DNA from: DATCJA01 sp050742335
Lineage (GTDB): Bacteria; Acidobacteriota; Vicinamibacteria; Vicinamibacterales; UBA2999
Reading direction: 5' to 3'
Assembly: GCA_050742335.1 (NCBI GenBank)
Contig: JBOGIR010000422.1
Coordinates: 1-17,541, forward strand
Length of the DNA: 17,541 nucleotides
In this document: in pieces, positions 1 through 7,804 of the stretch
Position numbering within the stretch: the first letter of the stretch is position 1
Layout: the number at the start of each line of letters is the position of its first letter
Notes under the pieces: generated by a model
Told to the model about the DNA's origin: nothing
Seen by the model: the letters and a program-made list of their open reading frames with translations, nothing else
Databases searched by the model: none
Program-made: the position numbers and the translations under genes

Positions 1-56
1 CAGCCTCCGCCAAGGCTTCGGCGGCCCGCCGTAGCTTGAGCGAAGGCGGGAATCGG
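1..56. repeat. GC-rich palindromic intergenic repeat, copy A
   Basis: The first 56 bases form an imperfect palindrome. CGGCGG near position 20 pairs with CCGCCG just after it, and AGGCT on the left pairs with AGCTT on the right; the outer CCGCC and GGCGG also match. The block starts CCTCCGCCAAGGCT, and the same 14 bases followed by a near-identical CGGCG occur at 4870-4889. That makes it a member of a dispersed intergenic family of REP type. It may continue to the left of the window edge. Its role is unknown; such elements often lie between genes and can fold in RNA. Confidence 0.6.
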
Positions 57-196
57 GATTCAGCATCATCAACCCAACTGAGCTCCGGGACCCCCGGGGT
101 TAGGCAAGATTCCCGCCACTGCGCGACCCGACTGGCGCGCGCCGAACAACGTGATATCTTCCAGCGCGTAGAGACACGACCGGCATGGAGGGATCA

Positions 197-1378
197 GTGA
201 CGCGAACGATCGTGTGCGGCGCGCTCGTGGTGGCGGGGGCCCTGGCGCCGCCGTCCGGCCGCCGGGTCATGGAAGCCGCCCAAGCCGAACGGCGCGTCCC
301 GCAGTACCAGGTCGATCCCGCATGGCCGAAGCCGCTCCCGAACCGCTGGCTCGTGGGTGCGATCGCGGGTGTGGCGGTCGACGCGCGCGACCACGTCTGG
401 ATCGTGCATCGCCCCGGCACGCTCCAGCCCAATGAGACGCGATCGATCTGGCGCGCCGCGCCTCCGGTGCTCGAGTTCGACCAGGCCGGCGCGCTCGTAT
501 CGGCGTGGGGCGGGCCTGGCGAGGGGTACGAGTGGCCGGACCTCGAGCACGGCATCTACGTCGATCACCAGGAGAACGTGTGGCTCGGAGGCGGCGGCGA
601 GAAGGATGCGCAGCTGCTCAAGTTCACCCGGCAGGGCCGGTTCCTCATGCAGATCGGCCGGAAAGGGCAGGGCACCGGCAGCAACGACACGCGAAACCTG
701 GGCGCCGCCGCCAACATGGTGGTGGACCGCGAGACCAACGAGCTGTACGTCGCCGACGGCTACGTGAACCACCGCGTGATCGTCTTCGATGCGGCCACCG
801 GCGCGTACAAGCGCCACTGGGGCGCGTACGGGAAGCGGCCTGATGATTCCTATTTCACGCAAGCGGGCGAGCGCCTCCCCAGCCCGTTCAGCGGAGCCGT
901 GCAGTACGAGAACAAGCCCAGCCAGTACGACCCCGACGGCCCGCCGCCGCCGCAGTTCCGCATCGTGCACGTGGTGCGGATTGCGCACGATGGCCTCGTC
1001 TATGTGTGCGACAGGACGAACGACCGCATCCAGGTCTTCCGGAAGGACGGGACGTTCGTGAAGGAGAAGTTCATCGCGCGGCAGACGCTCGGGAGCGGGT
1101 CGGTGTGGGACATCGGCTTCTCACGCGATCCCGCACAGACCCATCTAGTCGTGCTCGACGGCACGAATCAGCAGGTGTACATCGTGGAACGCGAGACGCT
1201 GGAGGTGGTGAGCGGGTTCGGCCACGCGGGCCGCTGGGCGGGCCAGTTCTACGGCGCGCACAACCTGGGCGTCGATTCGCAGGGGAACCTCTTCATCGGC
1301 GAGACCTACGAAGGCAAGCGCGTGCAGAAATTCGTGTACACCGGTCTGGGTCCCGTTCAGGCGCCTCTCGTGCAGTAG
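197..1378 (+). CDS. Secreted NHL-repeat beta-propeller protein
   Basis: Predicted exported six-bladed propeller of the NHL family, the group often annotated as peptidyl-alpha-hydroxyglycine alpha-amidating lyase-like. Several blades are visible, each with a hydrophobic beta-strand followed by D-x-x-x-N/G-x-x-W/Y-V/I/L: IAGVAVDARDHVWIV, HGIYVDHQENVWLG, MVVDRETNELYVADGY, VVRIAHDGLVYVCD and LGVDSQGNLFIGE. The frame is open from an ATG at 185, but a GTG at 197 is preferred: it has GGAGG at 188-192 and begins a short basic, hydrophobic signal peptide ending near AAQA. The protein is then 393 residues. The PPK2 gene follows 5 nt after its stop, so co-transcription is likely. The substrate is unknown; propellers of this class can be enzymes or binding scaffolds, and nothing seen proves lyase activity. 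Confidence 0.85.
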   Translation: MTRTIVCGALVVAGALAPPSGRRVMEAAQAERRVPQYQVDPAWPKPLPNRWLVGAIAGVAVDARDHVWIVHRPGTLQPNETRSIWRAAPPVLEFDQAGALVSAWGGPGEGYEWPDLEHGIYVDHQENVWLGGGGEKDAQLLKFTRQGRFLMQIGRKGQGTGSNDTRNLGAAANMVVDRETNELYVADGYVNHRVIVFDAATGAYKRHWGAYGKRPDDSYFTQAGERLPSPFSGAVQYENKPSQYDPDGPPPPQFRIVHVVRIAHDGLVYVCDRTNDRIQVFRKDGTFVKEKFIARQTLGSGSVWDIGFSRDPAQTHLVVLDGTNQQVYIVERETLEVVSGFGHAGRWAGQFYGAHNLGVDSQGNLFIGETYEGKRVQKFVYTGLGPVQAPLVQ

Positions 1379-1383
1379 GCGGC

Positions 1384-2868
1384 ATGTTTGAAGCGGCCGA
1401 AATCGGGAGTGCAGTTCAGAAAGAAGAGTATGAAGCGCGGGTCCCTCGGCTTCGCACCGAACTGCTGAAGGTGCAGCGGGCACTCAGCCGGCGGGCCCGC
1501 TTTCCGGTCATCATCCTGTTCGGCGGCGTTGACGGCGCAGGCAAGAGCGAAACCGTCAATCTGCTGAACGAGTGGATGGATCCGCGATGGATCGTGACGC
1601 GGGCGTTCGGCGACCCCTCCGAAGAGGAACGGAGCCGACCCGAATACTGGCGGTACTGGCAGGCCCTGCCCCCTCACGGCCGTGTCGGCCTGTTCTTGAG
1701 ATCCTGGTACTCGCCTGCGATCCTCGAACGGGTGTATCGCCGGATCGACACGAGGGAATTCGACGAACGGCTAAATCGCATGGCGGCCTTCGAGAAGGCC
1801 CTCGCCGACAATGGCGCCGTGATCGTGAAGTTCTGGATGCATCTCGGCCGTGATGCCCAGAAGAAGCGCCTCAAGAAACTCGAGCGGGATCCCCTCACGC
1901 GATGGCGGGTGACGAAGCGGCAGTGGAAGCACTGGCACTTGTATGACGAGTTCGTGGCGGCGGCGGAGCGAGTCATCGCGCGGACGAGTGCCGGTCACGC
2001 GCCATGGACGATCGTCGAAGGCGACGATGAGCGATACCGCAACCTCACGGTGGCGACGATCGTCCGCGATGCAATACAGAACGGACTCGCAGCATCTGCA
2101 CGTGCCTCGGGCCATCCGGTCAGCACGACACGCGACAGGAGTGCTCCGGCGCGCACCACCGTGCTGTCACAGCTGGACATGTCGCACAGCATCGAGCGCC
2201 TGGTGTTTCGGCGAACACTCGAGGAGTACCAGGGTCGTCTCAACGTCCTGCACCGGAGGGCGTGCGAACGTGGAATTGCGACGATCGTGGTGTTCGAAGG
2301 ATGGGATGCGGCGGGAAAGGGAGGGGCCATCCGGCGCGTGACCGCGGCCCTCGACGCGGCCTCGTATCAGGTCATCCCGATCGCCGCACCCACCGACGAA
2401 GAACGGGCACATCATTATCTCTGGCGCTTCTGGCGACAACTGCCTCGCCCGGGACTGCTCACGATCTTTGACCGAAGTTGGTACGGCCGGGTTCTCGTGG
2501 AACGTGTGGAAGGCTTCGCCTCGCCCGGCGAGTGGCTCCGAGCCTACTCGGAAATCAATCAGTTCGAGGAGCAGCTGGTCGATCACGGTGTCGTCCTGGT
2601 GAAGTACTGGCTTCACATCACGCCGGATGAACAGCTTCGCCGTTTCAAGGAACGTCAACGGTCGTCGTTCAAGCGATGGAAGCTGACGGCCGAAGACTGG
2701 CGCAATCGCAGGCACTGGAATGACTACGCGCGGGCGGTCAACGACATGATCGCGCGCACGAGCACGCGGACGGCACCCTGGACGCTTGTAGAAGGGAACG
2801 ACAAGTACTATGCGCGCATCAAAGTGATGCGGACACTCTCGGCGCGACTGAAGGTCGCGTTACGATGA
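1384..2868 (+). CDS. pap: Polyphosphate:AMP phosphotransferase (tandem PPK2 domains)
   Basis: Cytoplasmic enzyme of the two-domain PPK2 class, which uses polyphosphate to phosphorylate AMP to ADP. At 494 residues it has the size of known polyphosphate:AMP phosphotransferases. The N-terminal domain (about 10-230) has a Walker A loop GGVDGAGKS at 47-55. The C-terminal domain (about 265-490) has the canonical EGWDAAGKGG at 305-314, PTDEERAHHYLWRFWRQLP around 336-354 and DRSWYGRVLVERVEGF from 363. The first domain carries FLRSWY where the second has FDRSWY, so it lacks the acidic Walker B residue; this fits the known pattern in which the C-terminal half is the catalytic one. The ATG at 1384 is chosen because the homologous sequence starts there; the frame upstream is the shadow of the preceding gene. 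It lies 5 nt after the NHL gene and 37 nt before another. Confidence 0.93.
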   Translation: MFEAAEIGSAVQKEEYEARVPRLRTELLKVQRALSRRARFPVIILFGGVDGAGKSETVNLLNEWMDPRWIVTRAFGDPSEEERSRPEYWRYWQALPPHGRVGLFLRSWYSPAILERVYRRIDTREFDERLNRMAAFEKALADNGAVIVKFWMHLGRDAQKKRLKKLERDPLTRWRVTKRQWKHWHLYDEFVAAAERVIARTSAGHAPWTIVEGDDERYRNLTVATIVRDAIQNGLAASARASGHPVSTTRDRSAPARTTVLSQLDMSHSIERLVFRRTLEEYQGRLNVLHRRACERGIATIVVFEGWDAAGKGGAIRRVTAALDAASYQVIPIAAPTDEERAHHYLWRFWRQLPRPGLLTIFDRSWYGRVLVERVEGFASPGEWLRAYSEINQFEEQLVDHGVVLVKYWLHITPDEQLRRFKERQRSSFKRWKLTAEDWRNRRHWNDYARAVNDMIARTSTRTAPWTLVEGNDKYYARIKVMRTLSARLKVALR

Positions 2869-2905
2869 CTCACCACACCGACGCGCTGACAATGGAGATG
2901 ATTCG

Positions 2906-4009
2906 ATGTCAGGTTCACGTCACGGGCGTCTGAAGCTGGGAGCCGCGTTCGTCGTCGCGGCGGCGATGTCGGTTGTGCCGCCGGATGCGCCAATCGAGAC
3001 CGCCGCCCAAATCTCGCCCACCGGCACGCTGACACACAACGGCAAGACCTACCCGCCTCAGAGTCTGGCCATGCCGGTGAACGATCTTCCCGGCCCGTAC
3101 GAGCGGGTCCATCCGTGGGGCGAGATCCCGTACGACGCGGCCAACTACGACGCGCGGGCCTCCTTCATCGGCGCCGCCGAGGGTCCCGATGGCAACATCT
3201 ACGTACTGAACCGCTGCAACCGGAACTCCTGCGAGGGACGTCAGGAGCCGCCGATCCTCAAGCTCAGTCCCGAGGGGAAGCTGCTGGCGTCGTGGGGTGT
3301 GGGGCTGTTCGAATTCCCGCACAATCTGACGATCGACCGCCAGGGAAACGTCTGGACCACCGATGAAGGGAACCACGTCGTCCGCAAGTTCACGTCGACC
3401 GGCCGGCTCCTGATGACCATCGGCCAGGTGGGCCGGATGGGAAACCCTCCGAACCTCCTCACCTCGCCGACCGGCGTCATCATTGCGCCGAACGGCACCA
3501 TCTTCGTCACCGAAGGCCACGACAACAATCCCACCGCTCCGGTGGCGCGCGTCTCGAAGTGGGCGCCGGACGGGAAGTTCATCAAGACCTGGGGCCATAC
3601 CGGGCCGGGCATCGGCCAGTTCAGCACGCCCCACACGATCGCGATCGACTCGCAGGGCCGGCTGTTCGTCGGGGACCGCCAGAACAACCGGATTCAGATC
3701 TTCGATCAGGACGGCAATTTCCTCGACATGTGGTACCAGTTCGGCCGGCCGAGCGGCATCGTCATCACGCGCGATGACAGGATCTACGTGGCCGATTCCG
3801 AGTCGTTCGACTTCCACAACCCGGGATGGCACAAGGGGATTCGAATCGGAAACGCCAGGGACGGCAAGGTGCAGTACTTCATCAAGGATCTCGAGCCCAC
3901 GACGATCTCGCACAGCGGTGCCGAGGGCATCGGCGTGGATTCGAAGGGCAACATCTACGGAGCGGTCGTCCGGAGGCGGATGCTGGAGAAGCACGTCCCG
4001 AAGCGGTGA
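2906..4009 (+). CDS. Secreted NHL-repeat beta-propeller protein
   Basis: Exported 367-residue propeller protein. The N-terminus has basic residues, then a hydrophobic stretch (LGAAFVVAAAMSVV), with probable cleavage near TAAQ. Five or six NHL-type blades can be read, for example FPHNLTIDRQGNVWTTDEGN, PTGVIIAPNGTIFVTEGH, TPHTIAIDSQGRLFVGDRQN, PSGIVITRDDRIYVADSES and GIGVDSKGNIYGAVV. Two cysteines in NRCNRNSCEG could form a disulfide in the first blade. GGAG at 2894-2897 lies 8 nt before the ATG and supports this start. It is a second NHL protein in the same direction as the one at 197-1378, but the two are clearly divergent rather than a recent duplication. The lyase-like annotation common for the family is not proven here; function is unknown. 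Confidence 0.87.
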   Translation: MSGSRHGRLKLGAAFVVAAAMSVVPPDAPIETAAQISPTGTLTHNGKTYPPQSLAMPVNDLPGPYERVHPWGEIPYDAANYDARASFIGAAEGPDGNIYVLNRCNRNSCEGRQEPPILKLSPEGKLLASWGVGLFEFPHNLTIDRQGNVWTTDEGNHVVRKFTSTGRLLMTIGQVGRMGNPPNLLTSPTGVIIAPNGTIFVTEGHDNNPTAPVARVSKWAPDGKFIKTWGHTGPGIGQFSTPHTIAIDSQGRLFVGDRQNNRIQIFDQDGNFLDMWYQFGRPSGIVITRDDRIYVADSESFDFHNPGWHKGIRIGNARDGKVQYFIKDLEPTTISHSGAEGIGVDSKGNIYGAVVRRRMLEKHVPKR

Positions 4010-4026
4010 ACCGGTCACGGGCCACA

Positions 4027-4067
4027 GAGTCATAGAGACACAGCGAACTCGTTTCTCTCTGTGACTC
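4027..4067. terminator. Hairpin between convergent genes; CACAGAG-type repeat
   Basis: GAGTCATAGAGA at 4027-4038 pairs with TCTCTGTGACTC at 4056-4067: 12 pairs, one of them a T-G wobble, with a 17-nt loop. It starts 17 nt after the NHL gene stop and ends 19 nt before the stop of the minus-strand gene, so it could end transcription from both sides. There is no clear U tract. The CACAGAG-rich content resembles the larger inverted repeat at 16270-16328, so it may be a dispersed repeat rather than a dedicated terminator. Confidence 0.5.
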
Positions 4068-4086
4068 GGTGTGTGTGGGGCGCGTC

Positions 4087-4764
4087 TTACTTGAGAGCGC
4101 GCGGAAGCTGCTCCCCCTCGAAGATCGAATACACCTGCGCTTCGAGCTGATTCATCCCCGGCTCCACCCTATCCAGATCGATTCGCCCGTTTCCGTTCGC
4201 GTCCCTGCCGGTGTCGAGCTGCAGCGCCAGTGTCCGCAACTGTTCGACGATCGGGGCGGCTTGTGCGGCTGTCTGCGCCGCCAGCACCCGCCCGCCGAGA
4301 TCGGCCATTGCCTGCGCGCGCGCCGCCCCCGCGCGCGCGGCGATGGCAACATCGGGCCCGAGTTTCCGCATGGTCGCGGACGCTCCCGGTGCATTCACGG
4401 CCATCTCGATGTGCGTCACCACCAACTCCGCCGCCTGCTTGACGCCGAAGCCGAGTCCCATGCCCTTGGTTCCCGGTTGCGGCACCAGGGCGTGCAGCAC
4501 ATACCGGACGTTGGTCTGCATCGCGGCGAGGTCGGTGGGATGTCCCGCGGCGAAATTGGCGTACATCATCGCGGTGTTGACCTCCATCGCCGCCGTCACC
4601 GCGAGCCCCCGGCCGCCTGGAGTCCCGTTGAATCCGGTGGCCACATGGGAAAAATGCGTCAAGGCCTGATTCGCCTGTTGGGCGTGTGCGTCTCCCGTCG
4701 CCGCAAAACACGCAACCGTCAGGACGAGCGTAAGGGCGATGGCCGCCCTCGAGCCGATCGGCAT
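4087..4764 (-). CDS. Exported hypothetical protein with EF-hand-like loop
   Basis: I do not recognise the family. The start is taken at the ATG at 4764 because AGGAGG at 4776-4771 lies 6 nt upstream; the open frame runs 8 codons further. The 225-residue product begins with a classical signal peptide (IALTLVLTVACFAATG, cleavage near AHA-QQ), so it is probably periplasmic. The mature part is mostly Ala-rich helix, with a His/Met-containing stretch (LTHFSHVATGFN, AAMEVNTAMMYANF). Near residues 188-199 the motif DANGNGRIDLDR resembles a calcium-binding EF-hand or dockerin loop (D1, N3, N5, G6, I8), but position 12 is Arg instead of the usual Glu or Asp, so calcium binding is uncertain. The gene stands alone, convergent with the NHL gene and divergent from the kinase. 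Confidence 0.8.
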   Translation of the reverse strand: MPIGSRAAIALTLVLTVACFAATGDAHAQQANQALTHFSHVATGFNGTPGGRGLAVTAAMEVNTAMMYANFAAGHPTDLAAMQTNVRYVLHALVPQPGTKGMGLGFGVKQAAELVVTHIEMAVNAPGASATMRKLGPDVAIAARAGAARAQAMADLGGRVLAAQTAAQAAPIVEQLRTLALQLDTGRDANGNGRIDLDRVEPGMNQLEAQVYSIFEGEQLPRALK

Positions 4765-4847
4765 CGGTAGCCTCCTGAATGTGGACACGGCAGACTACCG
4801 GGTGGTTTGGGCGACGTCAAGCATGGGGTGCGAACGAGTCGTTCACG

Positions 4848-4868
4848 CTTCTCACTTCTCGCTTCTCC
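4848..4868. repeat. Three tandem copies of a 7-bp unit CTTCTCN
   Basis: CTTCTCA (4848-4854), CTTCTCG (4855-4861) and CTTCTCC (4862-4868) stand head to tail in a pyrimidine-rich stretch immediately before the palindromic repeat copy B. They are probably part of the same composite intergenic element. Confidence 0.6.
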
Positions 4869-4925
4869 CGCCTCCGCCAAGGCTACGGCGAGGCTCGCCG
4901 AAGCGCAGAGCGCGAAGGCGGCGGT
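4868..4925. repeat. GC-rich palindromic intergenic repeat, copy B
   Basis: This block shares CCTCCGCCAAGGCT plus a near-identical CGGCG with positions 4-24, and both copies close with a GAGCG...AAGGCGG end. Between these shared ends the two differ, as expected for a folded element that conserves pairing more than sequence. It lies in the divergent region between the exported hypothetical protein and the kinase. Confidence 0.6.
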
Positions 4926-4929
4926 TCGT

Positions 4930-4955
4930 GTTCAGGTTCGGAAGTGAACCTGAAC
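4930..4955. repeat. Perfect 10-bp hairpin upstream of the kinase
   Basis: GTTCAGGTTC (4930-4939) is a perfect inverted repeat of GAACCTGAAC (4946-4955) with a 6-nt loop. It sits about 90 nt upstream of the kinase start, between repeat copy B and the TCAACACAAGTGAA motif. It could be a protein-binding site or part of the repeat element; the sequence does not decide. Confidence 0.6.
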
Positions 4956-4976
4956 TGCAACGACGATTTCTCATGC

Positions 4977-5012
4977 TCAACACAAGTGAATTCTCGTGTA
5001 GGAGTTTAGGAG
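4977..5012 (+). repeat. TCAACACAAGTGAAYTCT...TAGGA element, copy 1
   Basis: TCAACACAAGTGAATTCT at 4977-4994 matches 17 of 18 bases at 16341-16358, and both are followed 4 or 5 nt later by TAGGA. One copy lies upstream of the kinase and the other upstream of glsA, each as the last element of a repeat-rich leader and each reading in the direction of its downstream gene. A promoter-associated conserved element or a dispersed repeat are both possible. Confidence 0.55.
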
Positions 5013-5029
5013 CGCGACTGTCCGTGGAG

Positions 5030-5035
5030 TAGAAT
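5030..5035 (+). promoter_or_regulatory. Candidate -10 box of the kinase gene (near-leaderless mRNA)
   Basis: TAGAAT at 5030-5035 matches five of six bases of the sigma-70 -10 consensus and ends 9 nt before the ATG at 5045. No Shine-Dalgarno sequence lies at useful spacing, so transcription would start almost at the start codon, giving a leaderless or near-leaderless mRNA. TTAGGA at 5006-5011 is a weak -35 candidate with an 18-bp spacer. The same TAGAAT hexamer precedes the STAS gene. Confidence 0.35.
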
Positions 5036-5044
5036 CCGCCGCAC

Positions 5045-7801
5045 ATGGCCATCGGCCTCGGCAGCCGCGTCGGCCCCTATGAAGTCACCGCGCTACTCGG
5101 CGAGGGCGGCATGGGCAAGGTCTGGCGGGTGCACGACGCCGCGCTCAAGCGAGACGCTGCCCTGAAGGTGCTCCCCGATGCCTTCGCGTCGGACCCGGAG
5201 CGGCTCGCTCGGTTCCGACGGGAAGCGCAAGTCCTCGCGTCGCTGAATCATCCGAACATCGCGCACGTCTACGGCCTCGAGCAGGCCGACGGTGTGCAGG
5301 CGCTCGTCATGGAGCTGGTGGAGGGGCCGACCCTCGCCGAACGAATTGCAGATGTGGGGCGGGTACCGCCGAGTCGGGGCGAAGGCACGCGAGGCGGACC
5401 CGCCGGAACCTCCGCTGGACCCGCCGGCCTCCCCATTGATGAAGCGCTCGCGATTGCGCGGCAGGTCACCGAGGCGCTCGAGGCCGCGCACGAGAAGGGG
5501 ATCATCCACCGCGATCTCAAGCCGGCCAACATCAAGGTACGCGACGACGGCGTGGTCAAGGTACTCGACTTCGGGCTCGCCAAAGCGCTCGAGGGTGCCG
5601 CGAGCGCGGGGCCGGGTCCCCAGGATCCGGCCTACATCGTGTCGCAGTCGCCGACACTGAGCGTGGCCGCGACGCGCATGGGCGTGATTCTCGGCACGGC
5701 CGCGTACATGGCGCCGGAGCAGGCCAAAGGCAAGACCGTTGACAAGCGCGCCGACATCTGGGGCTTCGGTTGCGTGCTCTTCGAGATGCTCGGCGGACAG
5801 CGGCCCTTCGGCGGCGAGACGGTGTCGGAAACGCTGGCCGACGTGATGAAGTCGGAGCCGCGCTGGGAATCGCTGCCTGCCGCGCTGCCGTCGCGCGTGA
5901 TGACGATTCTCCGCCGTTGTCTCGAGAAAGATCCAACCCGGCGCGTGCGTGACATCGGCGACGTGCGCCTCGCGCTCGATGGCGCGTTTGACACGCCGCT
6001 AAACGTCCAGGCGATGCTGGGGGCCGCAATCCCGGTAGTGCCACCAGCGCCGCTCTGGCGGCGCGCGGCGGCGTATGGAGGCACGCTACTGCTGGGCGCC
6101 GTCGCTGCGGCAACAGCGGTCTGGATATCGACGCGCCCCGAGCCGCCGCGCGTCGCGCGCTTCCAGGTGCCGCTGGCCGCGGACACGGCGTTTTCTTTTT
6201 TCGGCCGGCATCTCGTCACTCTGTCGCCGGACGGTCAGCTCCTCGTCTATCAGGCGAACAACGGGCTCTACATGCGCCGGATGGATGGTTTGGAGGCGAC
6301 ACCGATTCGCGGCACCGAGGAAGGCGGTGGGCGCAGTCCGTTCTTTTCGCCCGACGGTCAGTGGATCGGCTTCTGGGCCGGCGGCCAGCTCAAGCGGGTC
6401 GGCCCGAGCGGCGGAGCGCCCATCGTCATCTGCGAAGCGGAGAATCCGTGGGGCGTGAGCTGGGGAGAGGACGACACGATCCTGTACGGGCAGGGTGACG
6501 CTGGAATCTGGAAGGTCGCTGCGACAGGTGGTCAACCCGAGCGGCTCATCCAGGTCGAAGAAGGCGAGCAAGCACATGGCCCGCAACTGCTGCCCGGCGG
6601 CGACTGGGTGCTCTTCACGTTCCGTCCCAAAGGCGTCGCGTCCTGGGACGATGCGCAGATCGTGGCGCAGTCGGTGACAACGGGCGAGCGTAGAGTGATC
6701 GTCTCGGGTGGCCGCGATGCGCGCTACCTGCCAACGGGCCATCTCGTATACGGTCTCAAAGGGGTGCTGCTGGCAGCGCCGTTCGACGTCGGCACGCTTC
6801 AGGTGCGCGGCGCTGCCGTGAGTCTCGTCGAAGCCGTTGGGGATGCCGGCCCGACGACCGGCGCCGTTCATTTCAGCGTTGCGGCGAGCGGGTCGCTCGT
6901 CTACGTGCCGTCCTTGACCGGCGGCCGGAGACAACTCGTGTTCGTCAGCCGAGATGGGCGTGAGGAGCCGCTGGCCGCGGAGCCGCGCGCCTACGTCAAC
7001 CCGCGTATCTCCCCCGATGGGTCACGTGTCGCGCTGTTTACGGCCACGGATCTCGATGTGTGGGTGTGGAACGTGGCAAGCGAAACGCTGACCCGTTTCA
7101 CGTTCGATCCCAACCCGGACACATTTCCAAGCTGGTCTCCTGACGGCTCTCGGATCGTGTTCACGTCGGACCGCCAAGGCGGTGGCCTGTTCTGGCAGCG
7201 GGCGGACGGCACCGGCACGGCCGAGCAGTTGCTGGAGAGCACGTTGGACCCGGTGGCGTACGGCTGGTCACCTGATGGATCGCTCATCTTCGACGAGCTC
7301 GGACGCTCCGGCCAGCGGGATATCCGTCTCCTCAGGATGAACGGCGTACGGACAGCGACGACGCTGCTTGGCACAGCGTTCTACGAGGCGGGCCCGGCGC
7401 TGTCGCCGAACGGGCGTTGGCTGGCGTATGACTCGACCGAGTCGGGTCGGACCGAAGTCTACGTGCGGCCGTTTCCTGATGTCGACCAGGGCAAGTGGCA
7501 GGTTTCGCGCGGTGGAGGAGAGGAACCGGCGTGGTCGGCGGACGGTGGCACGTTGTATTACCTGGGACCGGACAGCATCATGGCGGCCGGCATCCAACCT
7601 GCGGCGACGTTTGCCGCCGGGGCGCCGTCTCCGGTCTTGTCGCGAACCGGCTACGCGTTCCCCGGCTTTGACATCGCGCCGGACGGACGGTTTCTGATGC
7701 AGAAGCTCGCGCCGGCTGAGGGTGCAAGCGAGGTCACGGCGCATCTCGTCCTGGTGGAGAACTGGTTCGAGGAGCTCAAGCGGCTGGTGCCTACGAACTG
7801 A
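5045..7801 (+). CDS. Transmembrane Ser/Thr protein kinase with C-terminal TolB-type propeller
   Basis: A 918-residue Hanks-type kinase with a single membrane segment and a large external sensor-like domain. The kinase domain covers about 12-310: glycine loop GEGGMGKVW (19-27), ATP lysine K41 in AALKVLP, helix C Glu E60, catalytic HRDLKPAN (155-162), DFG (175-177) and APE (223-225); it should be active. One membrane helix follows at about 343-361 (GGTLLLGAVAAATAVWI). Residues about 370-915 form a TolB/WD40-like propeller with repeated SPDG/SPDGxW motifs (LSPDGQLLVY, FSPDGQWIGF, ISPDGSRVAL, WSPDGSRIVF, LSPNGRWLAY). An unusual Gly/Pro/Ala-rich insert (about 106-129) interrupts the lobe between helices D and E. 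This architecture is frequent in Acidobacteriota. The stop is 3 nt from that of the convergent lactonase gene. The ligand and the kinase substrate are unknown. Confidence 0.93.
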   Translation: MAIGLGSRVGPYEVTALLGEGGMGKVWRVHDAALKRDAALKVLPDAFASDPERLARFRREAQVLASLNHPNIAHVYGLEQADGVQALVMELVEGPTLAERIADVGRVPPSRGEGTRGGPAGTSAGPAGLPIDEALAIARQVTEALEAAHEKGIIHRDLKPANIKVRDDGVVKVLDFGLAKALEGAASAGPGPQDPAYIVSQSPTLSVAATRMGVILGTAAYMAPEQAKGKTVDKRADIWGFGCVLFEMLGGQRPFGGETVSETLADVMKSEPRWESLPAALPSRVMTILRRCLEKDPTRRVRDIGDVRLALDGAFDTPLNVQAMLGAAIPVVPPAPLWRRAAAYGGTLLLGAVAAATAVWISTRPEPPRVARFQVPLAADTAFSFFGRHLVTLSPDGQLLVYQANNGLYMRRMDGLEATPIRGTEEGGGRSPFFSPDGQWIGFWAGGQLKRVGPSGGAPIVICEAENPWGVSWGEDDTILYGQGDAGIWKVAATGGQPERLIQVEEGEQAHGPQLLPGGDWVLFTFRPKGVASWDDAQIVAQSVTTGERRVIVSGGRDARYLPTGHLVYGLKGVLLAAPFDVGTLQVRGAAVSLVEAVGDAGPTTGAVHFSVAASGSLVYVPSLTGGRRQLVFVSRDGREEPLAAEPRAYVNPRISPDGSRVALFTATDLDVWVWNVASETLTRFTFDPNPDTFPSWSPDGSRIVFTSDRQGGGLFWQRADGTGTAEQLLESTLDPVAYGWSPDGSLIFDELGRSGQRDIRLLRMNGVRTATTLLGTAFYEAGPALSPNGRWLAYDSTESGRTEVYVRPFPDVDQGKWQVSRGGGEEPAWSADGGTLYYLGPDSIMAAGIQPAATFAAGAPSPVLSRTGYAFPGFDIAPDGRFLMQKLAPAEGASEVTAHLVLVENWFEELKRLVPTN

Positions 7802-7804
7802 CGG

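Noticed and set aside
2915..4033. A 372-codon open frame on the minus strand
   Set aside because: It mirrors the NHL gene at 2906-4009 almost exactly, with Asp/Val/Arg-rich low-complexity sequence and no motif.
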